In this document: in pieces, positions 8,801 to 16,505 of the stretch
How positions within the stretch are numbered: position 1 is the stretch's first letter
Layout: the number at the start of each line of letters is the position of its first letter
Source of the DNA: a virus
Reading direction: 5' to 3' (one strand)
DNA length: 50,644 nucleotides
IMG/VR virus record: IMGVR_UViG_3300030107_004028
Location: 1-50,644 of that record
Program-made: the position numbers and the translations under genes
Notes under the pieces: model-generated
What the model saw: only the letters and a program-made list of their open reading frames with translations
Database searches by the model: none
What the model was told of the DNA's origin: nothing

Positions 8801-10611
8801 CTCAAGATTTAATGAAAGCTATAGATAGGGCAGACAATACTCTTATGGAAACAAACGTAAGGGAATTATTAGGAGAGTATGTAAATGGGGCAACTAAAAG
8901 AATAGAGATGACAAAAGCTTTTGGACATAGAAATCAATATTTTGATAAATTATTAAAAGCCATACCAGAAGACGCTAAAATGCAAGGATTTAAACTCCCT
9001 GGAATTTTTGGAGGACAAGATTTGCCTTTAGGAGCAAGAACAGAAAGGGAAGCTCTTAGGCTTGTTATGGATACACTAACTGGGAATATAAATTTTGGAC
9101 GTATGCCTTTAAGTAAAACTTTGCAAACTGTTTCTAATTTAGAAATGTTAACAAAGATATCTTGGGGTTATGCTGTTGTTCCTAATTTATCACAAACTTT
9201 AATATCTACATCTTTGGCATACGGTAATGGTCTTGCATTTAAATCTATGTGGAAACTTTATGGAGCAAAAGGAGCTAAAGAAAAACAAAAATTTGTTAAG
9301 TCTACAGGAGCAACATTCTTGACAGCTTGGGACGAATTTCTTGTACAAGACCAATTTTTACAAATAGGAAAAGAGAAAATGTTAAAATCTCAAGCACCTA
9401 TTAAAGAAGTTGTATGGAATATGATGAAAACAGACAAAGGGTATAGAGATGGATTAACTGGAATAACAAGGTTTTTCTCAAAACCATTTAGTGCTGTCAA
9501 TGAGGTGAATCAGATGATTGCAGCTGCAACTACAGAAGAATTTGTAATTAAAGCCGCTGGTATATTAACAGGTAAAAAAGGGTATCTTCAAAATATGCCT
9601 CTCATAGGAAAGAAAAGAATTTCATATATCGAAAACAGACTAAAGAGATTGGGTATAGATGGTAAAGACGTTGTTAAGCACGCAGATGCTATAATGAATG
9701 GTAACTACAACACTAAAGCTGAAAAATTAATGAGAGTTAAAGTAAAAAGAGGAATGCAAAAATTTGCCCTAGATAGTCAGCTTCAAAGAAACTTTATGTT
9801 AGACCCATACTTGTTTAATGACCCTTTTATGAAACCTCTTCTTCTGTTTAAAAGATTTGGATACAGGCAAGCAATGTTTGCTGGAGATACAATTGAAAGA
9901 GAATTTTCAAGAGGAAATCCTATGACTATACTTACATTAGCTGTTAACGGTTATTTTGGTGGACAGTTCGTTATGTGGGCAAAGGAAAAATTAGATAAAA
10001 TTATTACTGGAGAAGAAAATTATTACGGAAGAAGAAATAGGCAGAAAATTTTTAAAGAAGACACTACATACCAAGATTTAATAAACTCAGCTAGAGCTAT
10101 TGGTTCTTTCGGAGCTCTTTCTGACATAATGGTAGACGATGACCACGCATCAGCTTTTAAATTCTTTTTAAAACCTGTAATTATTGATGACTTTCAAAGA
10201 CTCATTAGAGCTTATGACACTTTTTCTAAAAGTGGACAAACTCACTACCCAGAACAATGGGATGTTCCAATTAGAAAGGGACTTACAGTGGCAGCTCCAG
10301 TTTTAGGTGGCCCAGTTTCTAAAATGTTAACTAGAGGAGCTTTTGGAATTGCTCCAGGATTAGAAACTGAAGGAATGGAAAAAGATAGAGTAAGAGCTAG
10401 AAAAAGAGAAACATTAGAATTTGTTAGAGAAAGAATAATTTCTAACGATATTAAAGGAGCTGAAAGACATTGGGTAAACTTTAACTCTTTATATGGACAA
10501 AGATATCCAAGTCTTATGATATCTGGAAATGATATAAGTTGGGCTGAGATACAGAAAAAATTCTGGAGAAGACAAAAACAACAATATGAGGAAAAAACAT
10601 ATATACCTTAA
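5842..10611 (+). CDS. Giant internal virion / DNA ejection protein (1589 aa)
   Basis: The largest protein of the window. The start is inside the 3' end of the previous gene and has only a weak SD. Residues about 130-160 and 235-340 contain hydrophobic, Gly/Ala-rich segments (LAGGGIGGAAVKQVAKAG and others) that could cross or disturb membranes. The remainder is a long helical, Lys/Glu-rich protein with further hydrophobic stretches (SWGYAVVPNLSQTLI). By size and place it corresponds to the gp16-type ejected protein of short-tailed phages that extends the tail across the envelope. I see no lysozyme or polymerase motif. The two following small genes may encode partners. Confidence 0.65.
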   Translation: MPDDKKWYHIGGVSDTNITPTGLPSFVKLEDKEEKETKWYNFGSKDDIKSLPTIDARFRDYPITEEEQRSSFWDSMPTWYKQAYNNSIGGLMHQISTGETYYDISSAPDSLTRDLVSGFLSFFASKEDWAALLAGGGIGGAAVKQVAKAGITGAVKRRTATVLTRKMAQEKGLDKAARTQAYQRAMGKIDDVIQKGGPQAFILGTHQGLFEAASHARDDLVSGGFNTDEYKDLNPLEQWGKAFGTVMSHANPMDFLKMGTLGFVGGSAQALRWSGKLPVRLQGDATLGLISEGLAFGGAAPVIMEGRAPTFQDFVIGAGIVGAIKTPGAIAGRLKKRRARKYVDEMEGKETNIPAAAEEKYQKAVRDFDNKKISRAEFEAAKEEYRSAKKTFLREAAEEAEYGPIQKEVYEAQGMDGKAVLDLGHYEHKRIKGVSHIVDPVTGQTVVSLSNKQFRKAISKKEFSDSSNRYLEIDIMGTFERKRPGQPITYQGRQLGRSEVIKYQKMKSGTVEPVPFLDAKLVSGSFSASKGKTISIQIPGLGRWHLNEMNTNLFFKFWRGNGERLKSFEKGLPSSEKSSIMTRQRRNQIQDIKKKMDNSEDGFIPEDYANAVRDVASRYGLKSWEKSIIKGTLPDVNKMTDSQLYYLSRHMEAQRNIRHWMKVHKRDFNSYLTDEIAGANNQSLFSKMMGAAKPFYHQLQSPASRKSLRLLQVVNERTMFRASERLGQLGVLTREGDKSPFWSGYVRGSKKDLQKYGITAHQEFIQMSKFIAKKRKEKPGLDKGSYEQMYIDDIIRRKNKAKEGNVTKEGETFEHLQKREIFLKAVRPFLDEIYRDARKAGVPVERYLEGYFPRMFKKDVLDIMFNTMKSWDEKLSQIVGDYGLTLDSTNYNANQLNALNNRVKELLRGFKDEKGNWKNATEEQRIMKAVWQAAEGELETKIAAGGGPGPRAFDVWALIQMNNYTNTFKRFAPLEKQRKLGRTEVGSQDLMKAIDRADNTLMETNVRELLGEYVNGATKRIEMTKAFGHRNQYFDKLLKAIPEDAKMQGFKLPGIFGGQDLPLGARTEREALRLVMDTLTGNINFGRMPLSKTLQTVSNLEMLTKISWGYAVVPNLSQTLISTSLAYGNGLAFKSMWKLYGAKGAKEKQKFVKSTGATFLTAWDEFLVQDQFLQIGKEKMLKSQAPIKEVVWNMMKTDKGYRDGLTGITRFFSKPFSAVNEVNQMIAAATTEEFVIKAAGILTGKKGYLQNMPLIGKKRISYIENRLKRLGIDGKDVVKHADAIMNGNYNTKAEKLMRVKVKRGMQKFALDSQLQRNFMLDPYLFNDPFMKPLLLFKRFGYRQAMFAGDTIEREFSRGNPMTILTLAVNGYFGGQFVMWAKEKLDKIITGEENYYGRRNRQKIFKEDTTYQDLINSARAIGSFGALSDIMVDDDHASAFKFFLKPVIIDDFQRLIRAYDTFSKSGQTHYPEQWDVPIRKGLTVAAPVLGGPVSKMLTRGAFGIAPGLETEGMEKDRVRARKRETLEFVRERIISNDIKGAERHWVNFNSLYGQRYPSLMISGNDISWAEIQKKFWRRQKQQYEEKTYIP

Positions 10612-10620
10612 GGATAAAAA

Positions 10621-11073
10621 ATGGACATAATAGAAAAAATAAAAAATGCAATTTCAAAATATCAAAACAGTAATGTAGAGACATCCCAACCTTCCCTTGA
10701 AGAGATTCTAGGTAGGAATCGAAGACAACCAACAGAAGATGAACTTCTTTACGGAAGTATGAGACAAGGTTATACTGATGAACAAATGATGGAAGCTATT
10801 CTAAGTGTTTATGACCCTTCAGGAATTGCAGGTAGAATAAAAAATATTAGCAAAATTATCAAAGCTAATAGAAGGTCTGGGCCAAAACAAACATTAGACC
10901 CAGCCACAGACACTGGAAGAACTTTAAGAGAAATAAACAAAGTAGATAAAACATTAAAGACAGATAAGATATCTGGTCAACAACTTAGACAGGATATATT
11001 TGATGCAGCTGAAGAGCTTTCAGATGAAAATGCAGCAAAAGTAATAGAATTATTAAAAAATAAGAATTATTAA
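10621..11073 (+). CDS. Hypothetical protein in the ejection operon (150 aa)
   Basis: Begins after an AGGATAAAAA SD, 9 bases after the 1589-aa gene. Predicted mostly helical and charged; a Gly/Ile/Arg segment in the middle (IAGRIKNISKIIKANRRSG) is basic. No recognised domain. Co-transcribed with the virion genes, so a minor virion component is the simplest idea. Confidence 0.5.
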   Translation: MDIIEKIKNAISKYQNSNVETSQPSLEEILGRNRRQPTEDELLYGSMRQGYTDEQMMEAILSVYDPSGIAGRIKNISKIIKANRRSGPKQTLDPATDTGRTLREINKVDKTLKTDKISGQQLRQDIFDAAEELSDENAAKVIELLKNKNY

Positions 11074-11099
11074 AAAATATACAATAGAAAGGAAATAGA

Positions 11100-11507
11100 A
11101 TGGCAAATTTAACATTAATGGATTTATTGCAACAATTACAAGGTGATACGACAAACAAAGCTACAGATATTGGCAAACAAACCTTGAATGAGATATTTGG
11201 AAATAAATCTGCAGAAGCTGATTCTCTTCAACAAGACGCTATTAGACGTCTTCGAGAAGGAGGTCTGATTGGAAAACAAGGAAGAGCTCTTGTAGAAAGA
11301 TTAACCTTTGACCCTTCAGATACAGGACCTATGTTTGGAGAAAATCCTACAACTGAATTAGACTCTTTACAGAGAGATGCTGTTGACCGTCTTAGAAGTG
11401 GTGGAATGTTTGGCAAACAAGGTAGAAGCTTAGGAGAGTGGTTTAAATCACAAGACTGGAGAGAAATTTTTAAAACACTTGGAACTAATTTAGGCAATCT
11501 TGACTAA
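11100..11507 (+). CDS. Hypothetical protein with an internal duplicated motif (135 aa)
   Basis: Two copies of a roughly 26-residue motif are visible: DSLQQDAIRRLREGGLIGKQ around residue 40 and DSLQRDAVDRLRSGGMFGKQ around residue 90, each followed by GR-x-L. The repeats are amphipathic helices ending in a GKQGR turn. The SD is AAAGGAAAT; the stop overlaps the next start. Function unknown; a virion protein or packing peptide by context. Confidence 0.55.
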   Translation: MANLTLMDLLQQLQGDTTNKATDIGKQTLNEIFGNKSAEADSLQQDAIRRLREGGLIGKQGRALVERLTFDPSDTGPMFGENPTTELDSLQRDAVDRLRSGGMFGKQGRSLGEWFKSQDWREIFKTLGTNLGNLD

Positions 11508-12454
11508 TGGCAAAAATAGATAATAGAGGATTATTTAATAGACTTTTTAAAGCAAAGAAAGCTATTACAAATCCTTTGAAAGATATTCCAGAGGCAGCTA
11601 TAAAATATGGAATAGCAAAACCTCTTGAAATGACAACAGGGCTTTTAGCAAACATTATAAAAGATTACGCGGAACGTCCTGTTCAAAATATTTCACTTGA
11701 TGTTGCTACTGGAGGAAGTGCGAAATTCGCCCCTCTTCTTGGTGGTTTAGTTAAAGGAGGAAAAGAATATCTTAGACTTTTTAGAGGGTTAAAAGATACA
11801 AGACCAGATGAAGTTTTAAGTCATTTAGATTCTTCCTATAAGAATATTGTCGGTAAGAGCCGTGGAGGAGCAGGACAGACTTTAACATACACTTCTCCAT
11901 ACAAAAAAGTTTCTGAGGGATATACTATTCCAGGCGGTAGTATTGAAGAACTAAAAACCTTAAAAGAGAAATCATCTACATTGCTTCGATTCGATGTTCC
12001 TTTGGATTGGGTAGATGAAGCCAATGCCGAAGCTATTTCTATTTTAAGAAAGCTTAAAATGTCTGATGATGTTGTTGATTTTGGAAAAGGTTATAGCCAA
12101 GGACAAATAGAAGACATATATAAGCTTAAAGATTTAACTAAAGTTTCAACAGTTCTTAGTAACTCAATTAAGAATAGAAGGATAGGTAGCCGTGTAGGAG
12201 GAAAAGAATATCTTTCTAGACATATTCCTAGCAGTATTAAATTGCCAGTTGATAGAAAAACATTACAAGATATAATTAAAAACGTTGAAGGCGCCGATAA
12301 TAGTATGTGGAATGCATACCATACAATTTTTACTGAAGGAGTTCCAGCAAGATTTTTAACTGGATTAGATGAATTATATGTTCCTGCACATAAAATGCCA
12401 ATGCGTAAAAAAGACATTAATTTTATTTTAGAAATGTTACAGGACCTTAAATGA
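11507..12454 (+). CDS. Virion-operon protein with possible ADP-ribosyltransferase-like region (315 aa)
   Basis: Last gene of the rightward ejection block. The N terminus is helical and partly hydrophobic. From about residue 85 the order of motifs recalls the R-S-E class of ADP-ribosyltransferase folds: LFRGLKDTRPD (Arg strand), GAGQTLTYTSPYKKVSEGY (an S/T-S-x-x-x-A/S-x-x-Y type strand-helix), then LLRFDVPLDWVDE (an edge strand often seen as 'v-E-V-x-V-P'). This is a weak eye-level match; I cannot identify the catalytic Glu with certainty. The gene ends 8 bases before the convergent helicase gene. Alternative: an ordinary minor virion protein. Confidence 0.5.
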   Translation: MAKIDNRGLFNRLFKAKKAITNPLKDIPEAAIKYGIAKPLEMTTGLLANIIKDYAERPVQNISLDVATGGSAKFAPLLGGLVKGGKEYLRLFRGLKDTRPDEVLSHLDSSYKNIVGKSRGGAGQTLTYTSPYKKVSEGYTIPGGSIEELKTLKEKSSTLLRFDVPLDWVDEANAEAISILRKLKMSDDVVDFGKGYSQGQIEDIYKLKDLTKVSTVLSNSIKNRRIGSRVGGKEYLSRHIPSSIKLPVDRKTLQDIIKNVEGADNSMWNAYHTIFTEGVPARFLTGLDELYVPAHKMPMRKKDINFILEMLQDLK

Positions 12455-12462
12455 TTAAGAAA

Positions 12463-13788
12463 TTAAAAAGGAACATCATCCATAGGTTTAGCATCGGAAA
12501 CTTCCGCTTCTTCTACAGTATCATATAAAGTGCACGTATCGGGAGAAAACCCGACAGTAGCTTTTCCTGTAGAGCCGTATCTATTTTTAGCCACTACAAT
12601 ATCCAATCCATATCTACCATTTTTAGCATTCTCAAAGTCTATTGTCCAAGGGTAGTGAGTAAATGCTACAATCTCTGCATCTTGTTCTAAGTTTCCAGAC
12701 TCAGCAAGGTCACTCAATTTAGGAATACGTTCTGTTCTGTATTCTATATTACGATTAAGTTGTGAAACAAGAATAACTGAAATATTCTCTGACTTACACA
12801 ACCACTTATATCTTCTTGATGTATCACCTATTTTCAATCTTAAATCTCTTGTGTCATTATTTGGATATTCTATTAAACCGATATGGTCGTCTATAACGAT
12901 ATCAGGGTTTATACGTCTAATTTCCCTAAAAGTTCCCTCTAAATTACGAATGTTGTCATACATAAATAGTTTGTCAGTATACTTTTCTTTAATATTTTTT
13001 AAACTTTTTTCAATTAATTCCTTATTAGTGACTGCATTATGTCTTAACATATGATATGTAATACCTTCAGATTCCATAGCAATAAACTTTTTCATCATTT
13101 CTGTATTTGGCATTTCCCTGTTAAACATAACTACTTTCTTTCCTTGTAATACAAGATTTCTTGCTATGTTTGCAACTGTAGTCGTCTTAGCATTACCTGG
13201 ACGTCCAGCAAATATAGTAATTTCTCCTTTAGTCATTCCAGACACAATTTCATCAAGAGCCTTTAATCCAGTAGTTGTCAGATTCTTTTTAGTGAACAAT
13301 GAATCTTGAGTATCTTTAAGTAATTGGTCCAAGTCAAACTTTTGTCCTGGCTCAAGATTAATTAAAGAGCTTGCAGTGTCGTGAACATCTACCAAAAGAC
13401 TTGTTATATCATTAGTATGGTCAGAGGCTCTTCTTGCAATAGTTTCTGACTGAATAACTAACTTTCTTCTTAGCCAGTCTTGATTTAGCTGTCGAGCATA
13501 TGACAAAACATTAGCTGTAGTAGGTATAGAATCCATTAAGCCTGTAAGATAGTAGGTTAATCCGTCTGTTTTTGCTGACACATTAACTAAATCTACTGGA
13601 ATGTTTTCGCTTTTTAAAGATAATATTACTTCCCATATTTCTTGATGTTTTAATTTATAGAATACTTCTTTCTCAGGTATCCAGTCTTTTATTAAATCAA
13701 AACATTTCTCATCTACTAATAAAGAACCAAGAACAGCTTGTTCAGACTCTTCACTATGTATACCTAATGCTCTTTCAATTTGAGTCAT
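12463..13788 (-). CDS. dnaB: DnaB-type replicative helicase
   Basis: A 441-residue RecA-fold helicase that would unwind DNA at the phage fork. An N-terminal DnaB domain (EESEQAVLGSLLVDEKCFD) precedes Walker A GRPGNAKTTT near residue 195, DIVIDDHIGLIE as Walker B, an SQLNRNIEYR motif and AKNRYG near the C terminus. The Walker A deviates from the common GRPSMGKT but keeps GKT-like K-T-T. It is shorter than bacterial DnaB (about 470). Unusually, it ends in an acidic tip, MDDVPF, which looks like the C-terminal peptide of SSB proteins. The start overlaps the upstream gene by 14 bases. No polymerase is encoded, so it presumably recruits the host replisome. Confidence 0.93.
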   Translation of the reverse strand: MTQIERALGIHSEESEQAVLGSLLVDEKCFDLIKDWIPEKEVFYKLKHQEIWEVILSLKSENIPVDLVNVSAKTDGLTYYLTGLMDSIPTTANVLSYARQLNQDWLRRKLVIQSETIARRASDHTNDITSLLVDVHDTASSLINLEPGQKFDLDQLLKDTQDSLFTKKNLTTTGLKALDEIVSGMTKGEITIFAGRPGNAKTTTVANIARNLVLQGKKVVMFNREMPNTEMMKKFIAMESEGITYHMLRHNAVTNKELIEKSLKNIKEKYTDKLFMYDNIRNLEGTFREIRRINPDIVIDDHIGLIEYPNNDTRDLRLKIGDTSRRYKWLCKSENISVILVSQLNRNIEYRTERIPKLSDLAESGNLEQDAEIVAFTHYPWTIDFENAKNGRYGLDIVVAKNRYGSTGKATVGFSPDTCTLYDTVEEAEVSDAKPMDDVPF

Positions 13789-14134
13789 TATCTCTCTCCT
13801 TGCATTCGTGACACAATCCTTTTACTAAAGGAATGTTATTATAAACTTCAGGGTCTAAGAAATTTGGTTCAAACTTATTTCTAACTCCTATTTCTATTGC
13901 CCAAGCTCTTCTACATTCAGGACACCTTGTAGGAATTCTTGTTGTAGATATTCTACTTTTATTTTTATTTTTTAGTAGTGCGTTATAGTATGGATTTTGT
14001 TTACTATGCACATATTTATCGACTGCTTCTTTATCAAACCATTCTTCGTCATCAAAATAGTAATACAAAGACATAAAATATGATTTTTCTATCTCCCAGT
14101 CTTCTTTAGACTTGTAATCGTAATTAACTCTCAA
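13775..14134 (-). CDS. Hypothetical protein with zinc-ribbon cysteines (119 aa)
   Basis: The acidic, aromatic N-terminal half (SYFMSLYYYFDDEEWFDK) is followed by CPEC and CHEC pairs about 43 residues apart, consistent with a zinc ribbon. Its 3' end overlaps the helicase start by 14 bases, suggesting coupled translation. It could be a helicase loader or accessory factor by position, but no family match is recognised. Confidence 0.6.
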   Translation of the reverse strand: MRVNYDYKSKEDWEIEKSYFMSLYYYFDDEEWFDKEAVDKYVHSKQNPYYNALLKNKNKSRISTTRIPTRCPECRRAWAIEIGVRNKFEPNFLDPEVYNNIPLVKGLCHECKERDNDSN

Positions 14135-14148
14135 AATAACTCCCTATG

Positions 14149-14490
14149 TTACTTATTTAATTGAAATGTAAGTTGGATTAACTCCAACAAATCTTTATAC
14201 CTTATTGTAGCGTATATCTCTCCTCTATCTTCTTTTAGTAATGTAATATCGCAATCGTCTGGTGGTAATAAGTATTGAGCAATGTTTTTTCTAACCTTAC
14301 ACTGCACTTTCATTGTCCTTGACATCTCTTCGTTTAGTAAATATTCTATAACGATATCAACCTCAGGAGAAAGTCCAAGACTTCTTCCGTCGCTACCCCA
14401 AGCTCTCTTTGAGCTAAATCCGTGCTGTTGTGCTACTTCAACACATTCTTTCTCAAACCTGTTCCCTTTTGCTTTTTGCTTGTTTGCCAT
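14149..14490 (-). CDS. Hjc-like / PD-(D/E)XK Holliday-junction resolvase-like nuclease
   Basis: A 113-residue protein with the order seen in Hjc-type and related PD-(D/E)XK nucleases: GNRFEKECVEVAQQHGF (conserved early Glu), RAWGSDGRSLG, EVDIVIEYL (catalytic Asp) and MKVQCKVRKN in the E-x-K position, with Gln replacing the usual Glu (VQCK). Such nucleases cut branched DNA; a phage would need one before packaging. It lies between the zinc protein and another PDDEXK-like gene in the replication operon. SD AAGGAGATTAATTAATC is somewhat distant. Confidence 0.72.
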   Translation of the reverse strand: MANKQKAKGNRFEKECVEVAQQHGFSSKRAWGSDGRSLGLSPEVDIVIEYLLNEEMSRTMKVQCKVRKNIAQYLLPPDDCDITLLKEDRGEIYATIRYKDLLELIQLTFQLNK

Positions 14491-14568
14491 ATTGATTAAT
14501 TAATCTCCTTCTTACTTTGGATTTTTCTTTTCCAAATTTTCTTCTGTTTCTTCCCATAATTTAATAGA

Positions 14569-14985
14569 TTATTCTCCCTTCTGTCCACATATTTTTTTGC
14601 CTGTCCACAAATCTAAATATCCTACTAATTTATTTATCTTATATTTTTTATCAAATTCAGTCTGTTTTGGCATTTCTCTCATTTCCCACTTATAATTATA
14701 ACGAGACTTATTAAGATTGGTAATATTAAATACATATATATCGTTAGGAGTTCCAACAATATATAAGAATTTTTTATTGAATAAATCTGAATACATAATG
14801 TTGTAAGCATACTTATCAAACTCAATAATATAATTTTCATACTCTTTGTTCCTATATTTAATTTCAATTATGTAATTATTGTTATATGCGTCAAACCTGT
14901 GATACTCATCTTTGCATAAAATAGGCTTATCTTCCTTGAAATGCTCATTTAAGTGCTTTAATACCAATAATTCATTTTTTTTCAT
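14569..14985 (-). CDS. Putative PD-(D/E)XK-like nuclease or nuclease-fold protein
   Basis: A 138-residue Lys/Tyr/Asn-rich protein. RFDAYNNNYIIEIKYRN gives the D...E-x-K core of the PD-(D/E)XK fold, followed by a helix (EFDKYAYNIMYSDLF) and a strand (KFLYIVGTPNDIYVFN). SD GGAGATTT stands before ATG 14985. It is AT-richer than its neighbours. Role in DNA processing inferred from motif and operon. Confidence 0.6.
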   Translation of the reverse strand: MKKNELLVLKHLNEHFKEDKPILCKDEYHRFDAYNNNYIIEIKYRNKEYENYIIEFDKYAYNIMYSDLFNKKFLYIVGTPNDIYVFNITNLNKSRYNYKWEMREMPKQTEFDKKYKINKLVGYLDLWTGKKICGQKGE

Positions 14986-15101
14986 AAATCTCCAAAATTT
15001 TTATCTCGAGAATGCCCCTATAAGCGTGTTTAATTATTTTCCCGATATAACTATCGACTAAAATATGTTTCGTCCATATAGAGGCTATCTCGTTCTTTAT
15101 T

Positions 15102-15380
15102 TTAAAAATTCTCACTTTTTATAGCTTTTATACCTGAATATACATTTCCGTGATGATATGCTTTATATAAATCATCTAAATCTATATAATGATATTCAAG
15201 TTCTAATCCTAATATCTCTTCGTTTTTCAAACCAACATAAAAACCTTCCGAATTTAAGCTTTCGCATATTTTAGAAAGCTCTTTAGGAAATATGCCATAA
15301 TACCTTATTGCAGAAAATTGTCCAATTATTCCAAATTTTTTAAGGTGAGCGAGAATCCTTTTTTTGTTTCTCAATCTCAT
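15102..15380 (-). CDS. Small possible winged-helix protein (92 aa)
   Basis: The N-terminal stretch KKRILAHLKKFGIIGQFSAI, then YYGIFPKELSKICESLNSEG, fits helix-turn-helix/wing spacing (helix, turn, recognition helix, then LNSEGFYV). This resembles small phage HTH proteins. Its start overlaps the preceding reading frame by about 40 bases. Could act as a DNA-binding regulator or in recombination; evidence is pattern only. Confidence 0.5.
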   Translation of the reverse strand: MRLRNKKRILAHLKKFGIIGQFSAIRYYGIFPKELSKICESLNSEGFYVGLKNEEILGLELEYHYIDLDDLYKAYHHGNVYSGIKAIKSENF

Positions 15381-15564
15381 TTATCTCCCTATATCTTTTG
15401 CGAAGAATATGGACGAGATATTTTTCTTCCCGTCCAGAAATTTCTTCTATACCTTTTTTACCAAAGGCTAACCTTTTAGTTACGATTACTTCTGTAATTC
15501 CTTTACTCCAACCCATTAAGTCTTGGAATGAATTCATAATATTATTCCATTTAGAAATTTTCAT
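15340..15564 (-). CDS. Small basic hypothetical protein (74 aa)
   Basis: I chose the ATG at 15564; an AAGGGAG SD lies 13 bases upstream, which is long, so the true start could be upstream at a non-ATG codon (the frame stays open to a TTG at 15615). The C-terminal half is a charged helix (ILRKRYREINEIEKQKKD). It overlaps the next gene. No family recognised. Confidence 0.42.
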   Translation of the reverse strand: MKISKWNNIMNSFQDLMGWSKGITEVIVTKRLAFGKKGIEEISGREEKYLVHILRKRYREINEIEKQKKDSRSP

Positions 15565-15707
15565 AATATATTTTATACTCCCTTCTCTATTAATAAAATT
15601 TTTAGCGCCAACCAAAAATCGTATTTGTTTATACGTTTAGTAATAGTATAACAGGATTGGATACCTGCCCGCTTCCTTCTAAAGCGTATTGTGAGAAGGG
15701 AATATAA

Positions 15708-15941
15708 TTAATCGCAACTGTCACAATGATTTGGACCAAATGCGGCTTTAGAATTTTCAATGACGTCTTGTTCAGTCATAGAGTCATTTTCTTTTTCTTC
15801 TGTATATTGAGACTGATATTGATTTTTTATAGACGTTCTAAGATTTACACACAATTCATTCTCTCCTTCACATCTATGTTCTTCTATCATTTCAATTAAA
15901 GCCTTTATTTGCTCTTTATCTAATGTAATATTATAGCTCAT
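15708..15941 (-). CDS. Small acidic protein with C-terminal Cys/His (77 aa)
   Basis: Begins MSYNITLDKEQIKALIEMIE, a helical, acidic sequence, and ends PNHCDSCD. It starts 3 bases after the SSB-like gene stop, so it is part of the recombination operon. No known domain; it may be an accessory to the SSB-like protein. Confidence 0.5.
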   Translation of the reverse strand: MSYNITLDKEQIKALIEMIEEHRCEGENELCVNLRTSIKNQYQSQYTEEKENDSMTEQDVIENSKAAFGPNHCDSCD

Positions 15942-15944
15942 ATG

Positions 15945-16505
15945 TTAAAAAGGTAAGTCGTCTTCCTTCAAAGGTTTACTTACTTCCCTATTTGATTTGA
16001 AAACATTGACTGCAAGAGGAGTTACTCTTTCCTCTCCGTCACTTCCAGTCCACTTGTCGTGAACAACTTTGATATTAACAGGATTACCTGAAATATCAGA
16101 CTCCATTATGTAAGGTAGAAGATATCTTCCTTGCTTGTCTTTATCTATTTCATACCCACAAGCCTCGACAAAAATCATATACCCTTTGTTATTTCCTTGA
16201 TTGTCTTCAAGGTTTGGATATTTTTCTTTGTCAGGAGCTTTAAATCTAAAATAACCTTTAGATTTAACTTCTCTTCCTTTCAATTCAGGATATCTCTCGT
16301 CATCAATAGAATATGTTGCTTCGAATATATCACTAAGATAACTATTCTTCACAACTATGTCTTTCTTGATAATAAGTTTGCTAACAATAGCCTCATATGT
16401 TCCTTCTTCGATTTTATACGATTTATTCCCAGTCGTATCTTCTGAAGGATTATAATAAGCAACATTGCTATCAATGTCATTTAGTAAGTCATTAACATTA
16501 CTCAT
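15945..16505 (-). CDS. ssb: Single-strand DNA-binding-like protein
   Basis: A 186-residue protein with an OB-fold-like beta pattern (GTYEAIVSKLIIKKD, SDIFEATYSI, GYFRFKAPDKE, NPVNIKVVHDKW) and a disordered acidic tail ending KEDDLPF. Such a tail is diagnostic of bacterial and phage SSBs and binds partner proteins. The gene overlaps the annealing-protein gene by 8 bases, and an exonuclease lies one gene further upstream. This is the standard exonuclease / annealing protein / SSB recombination cassette. The exact phage SSB family is not identified. Confidence 0.75.
   Translation of the reverse strand: MSNVNDLLNDIDSNVAYYNPSEDTTGNKSYKIEEGTYEAIVSKLIIKKDIVVKNSYLSDIFEATYSIDDERYPELKGREVKSKGYFRFKAPDKEKYPNLEDNQGNNKGYMIFVEACGYEIDKDKQGRYLLPYIMESDISGNPVNIKVVHDKWTGSDGEERVTPLAVNVFKSNREVSKPLKEDDLPF

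Noticed and set aside
15640-15707. Terminator at CCTTCT / AGAAGG between 15665 and 15698
   Set aside because: Six-base stem, long loop, no T-run on the minus strand; too weak to call.
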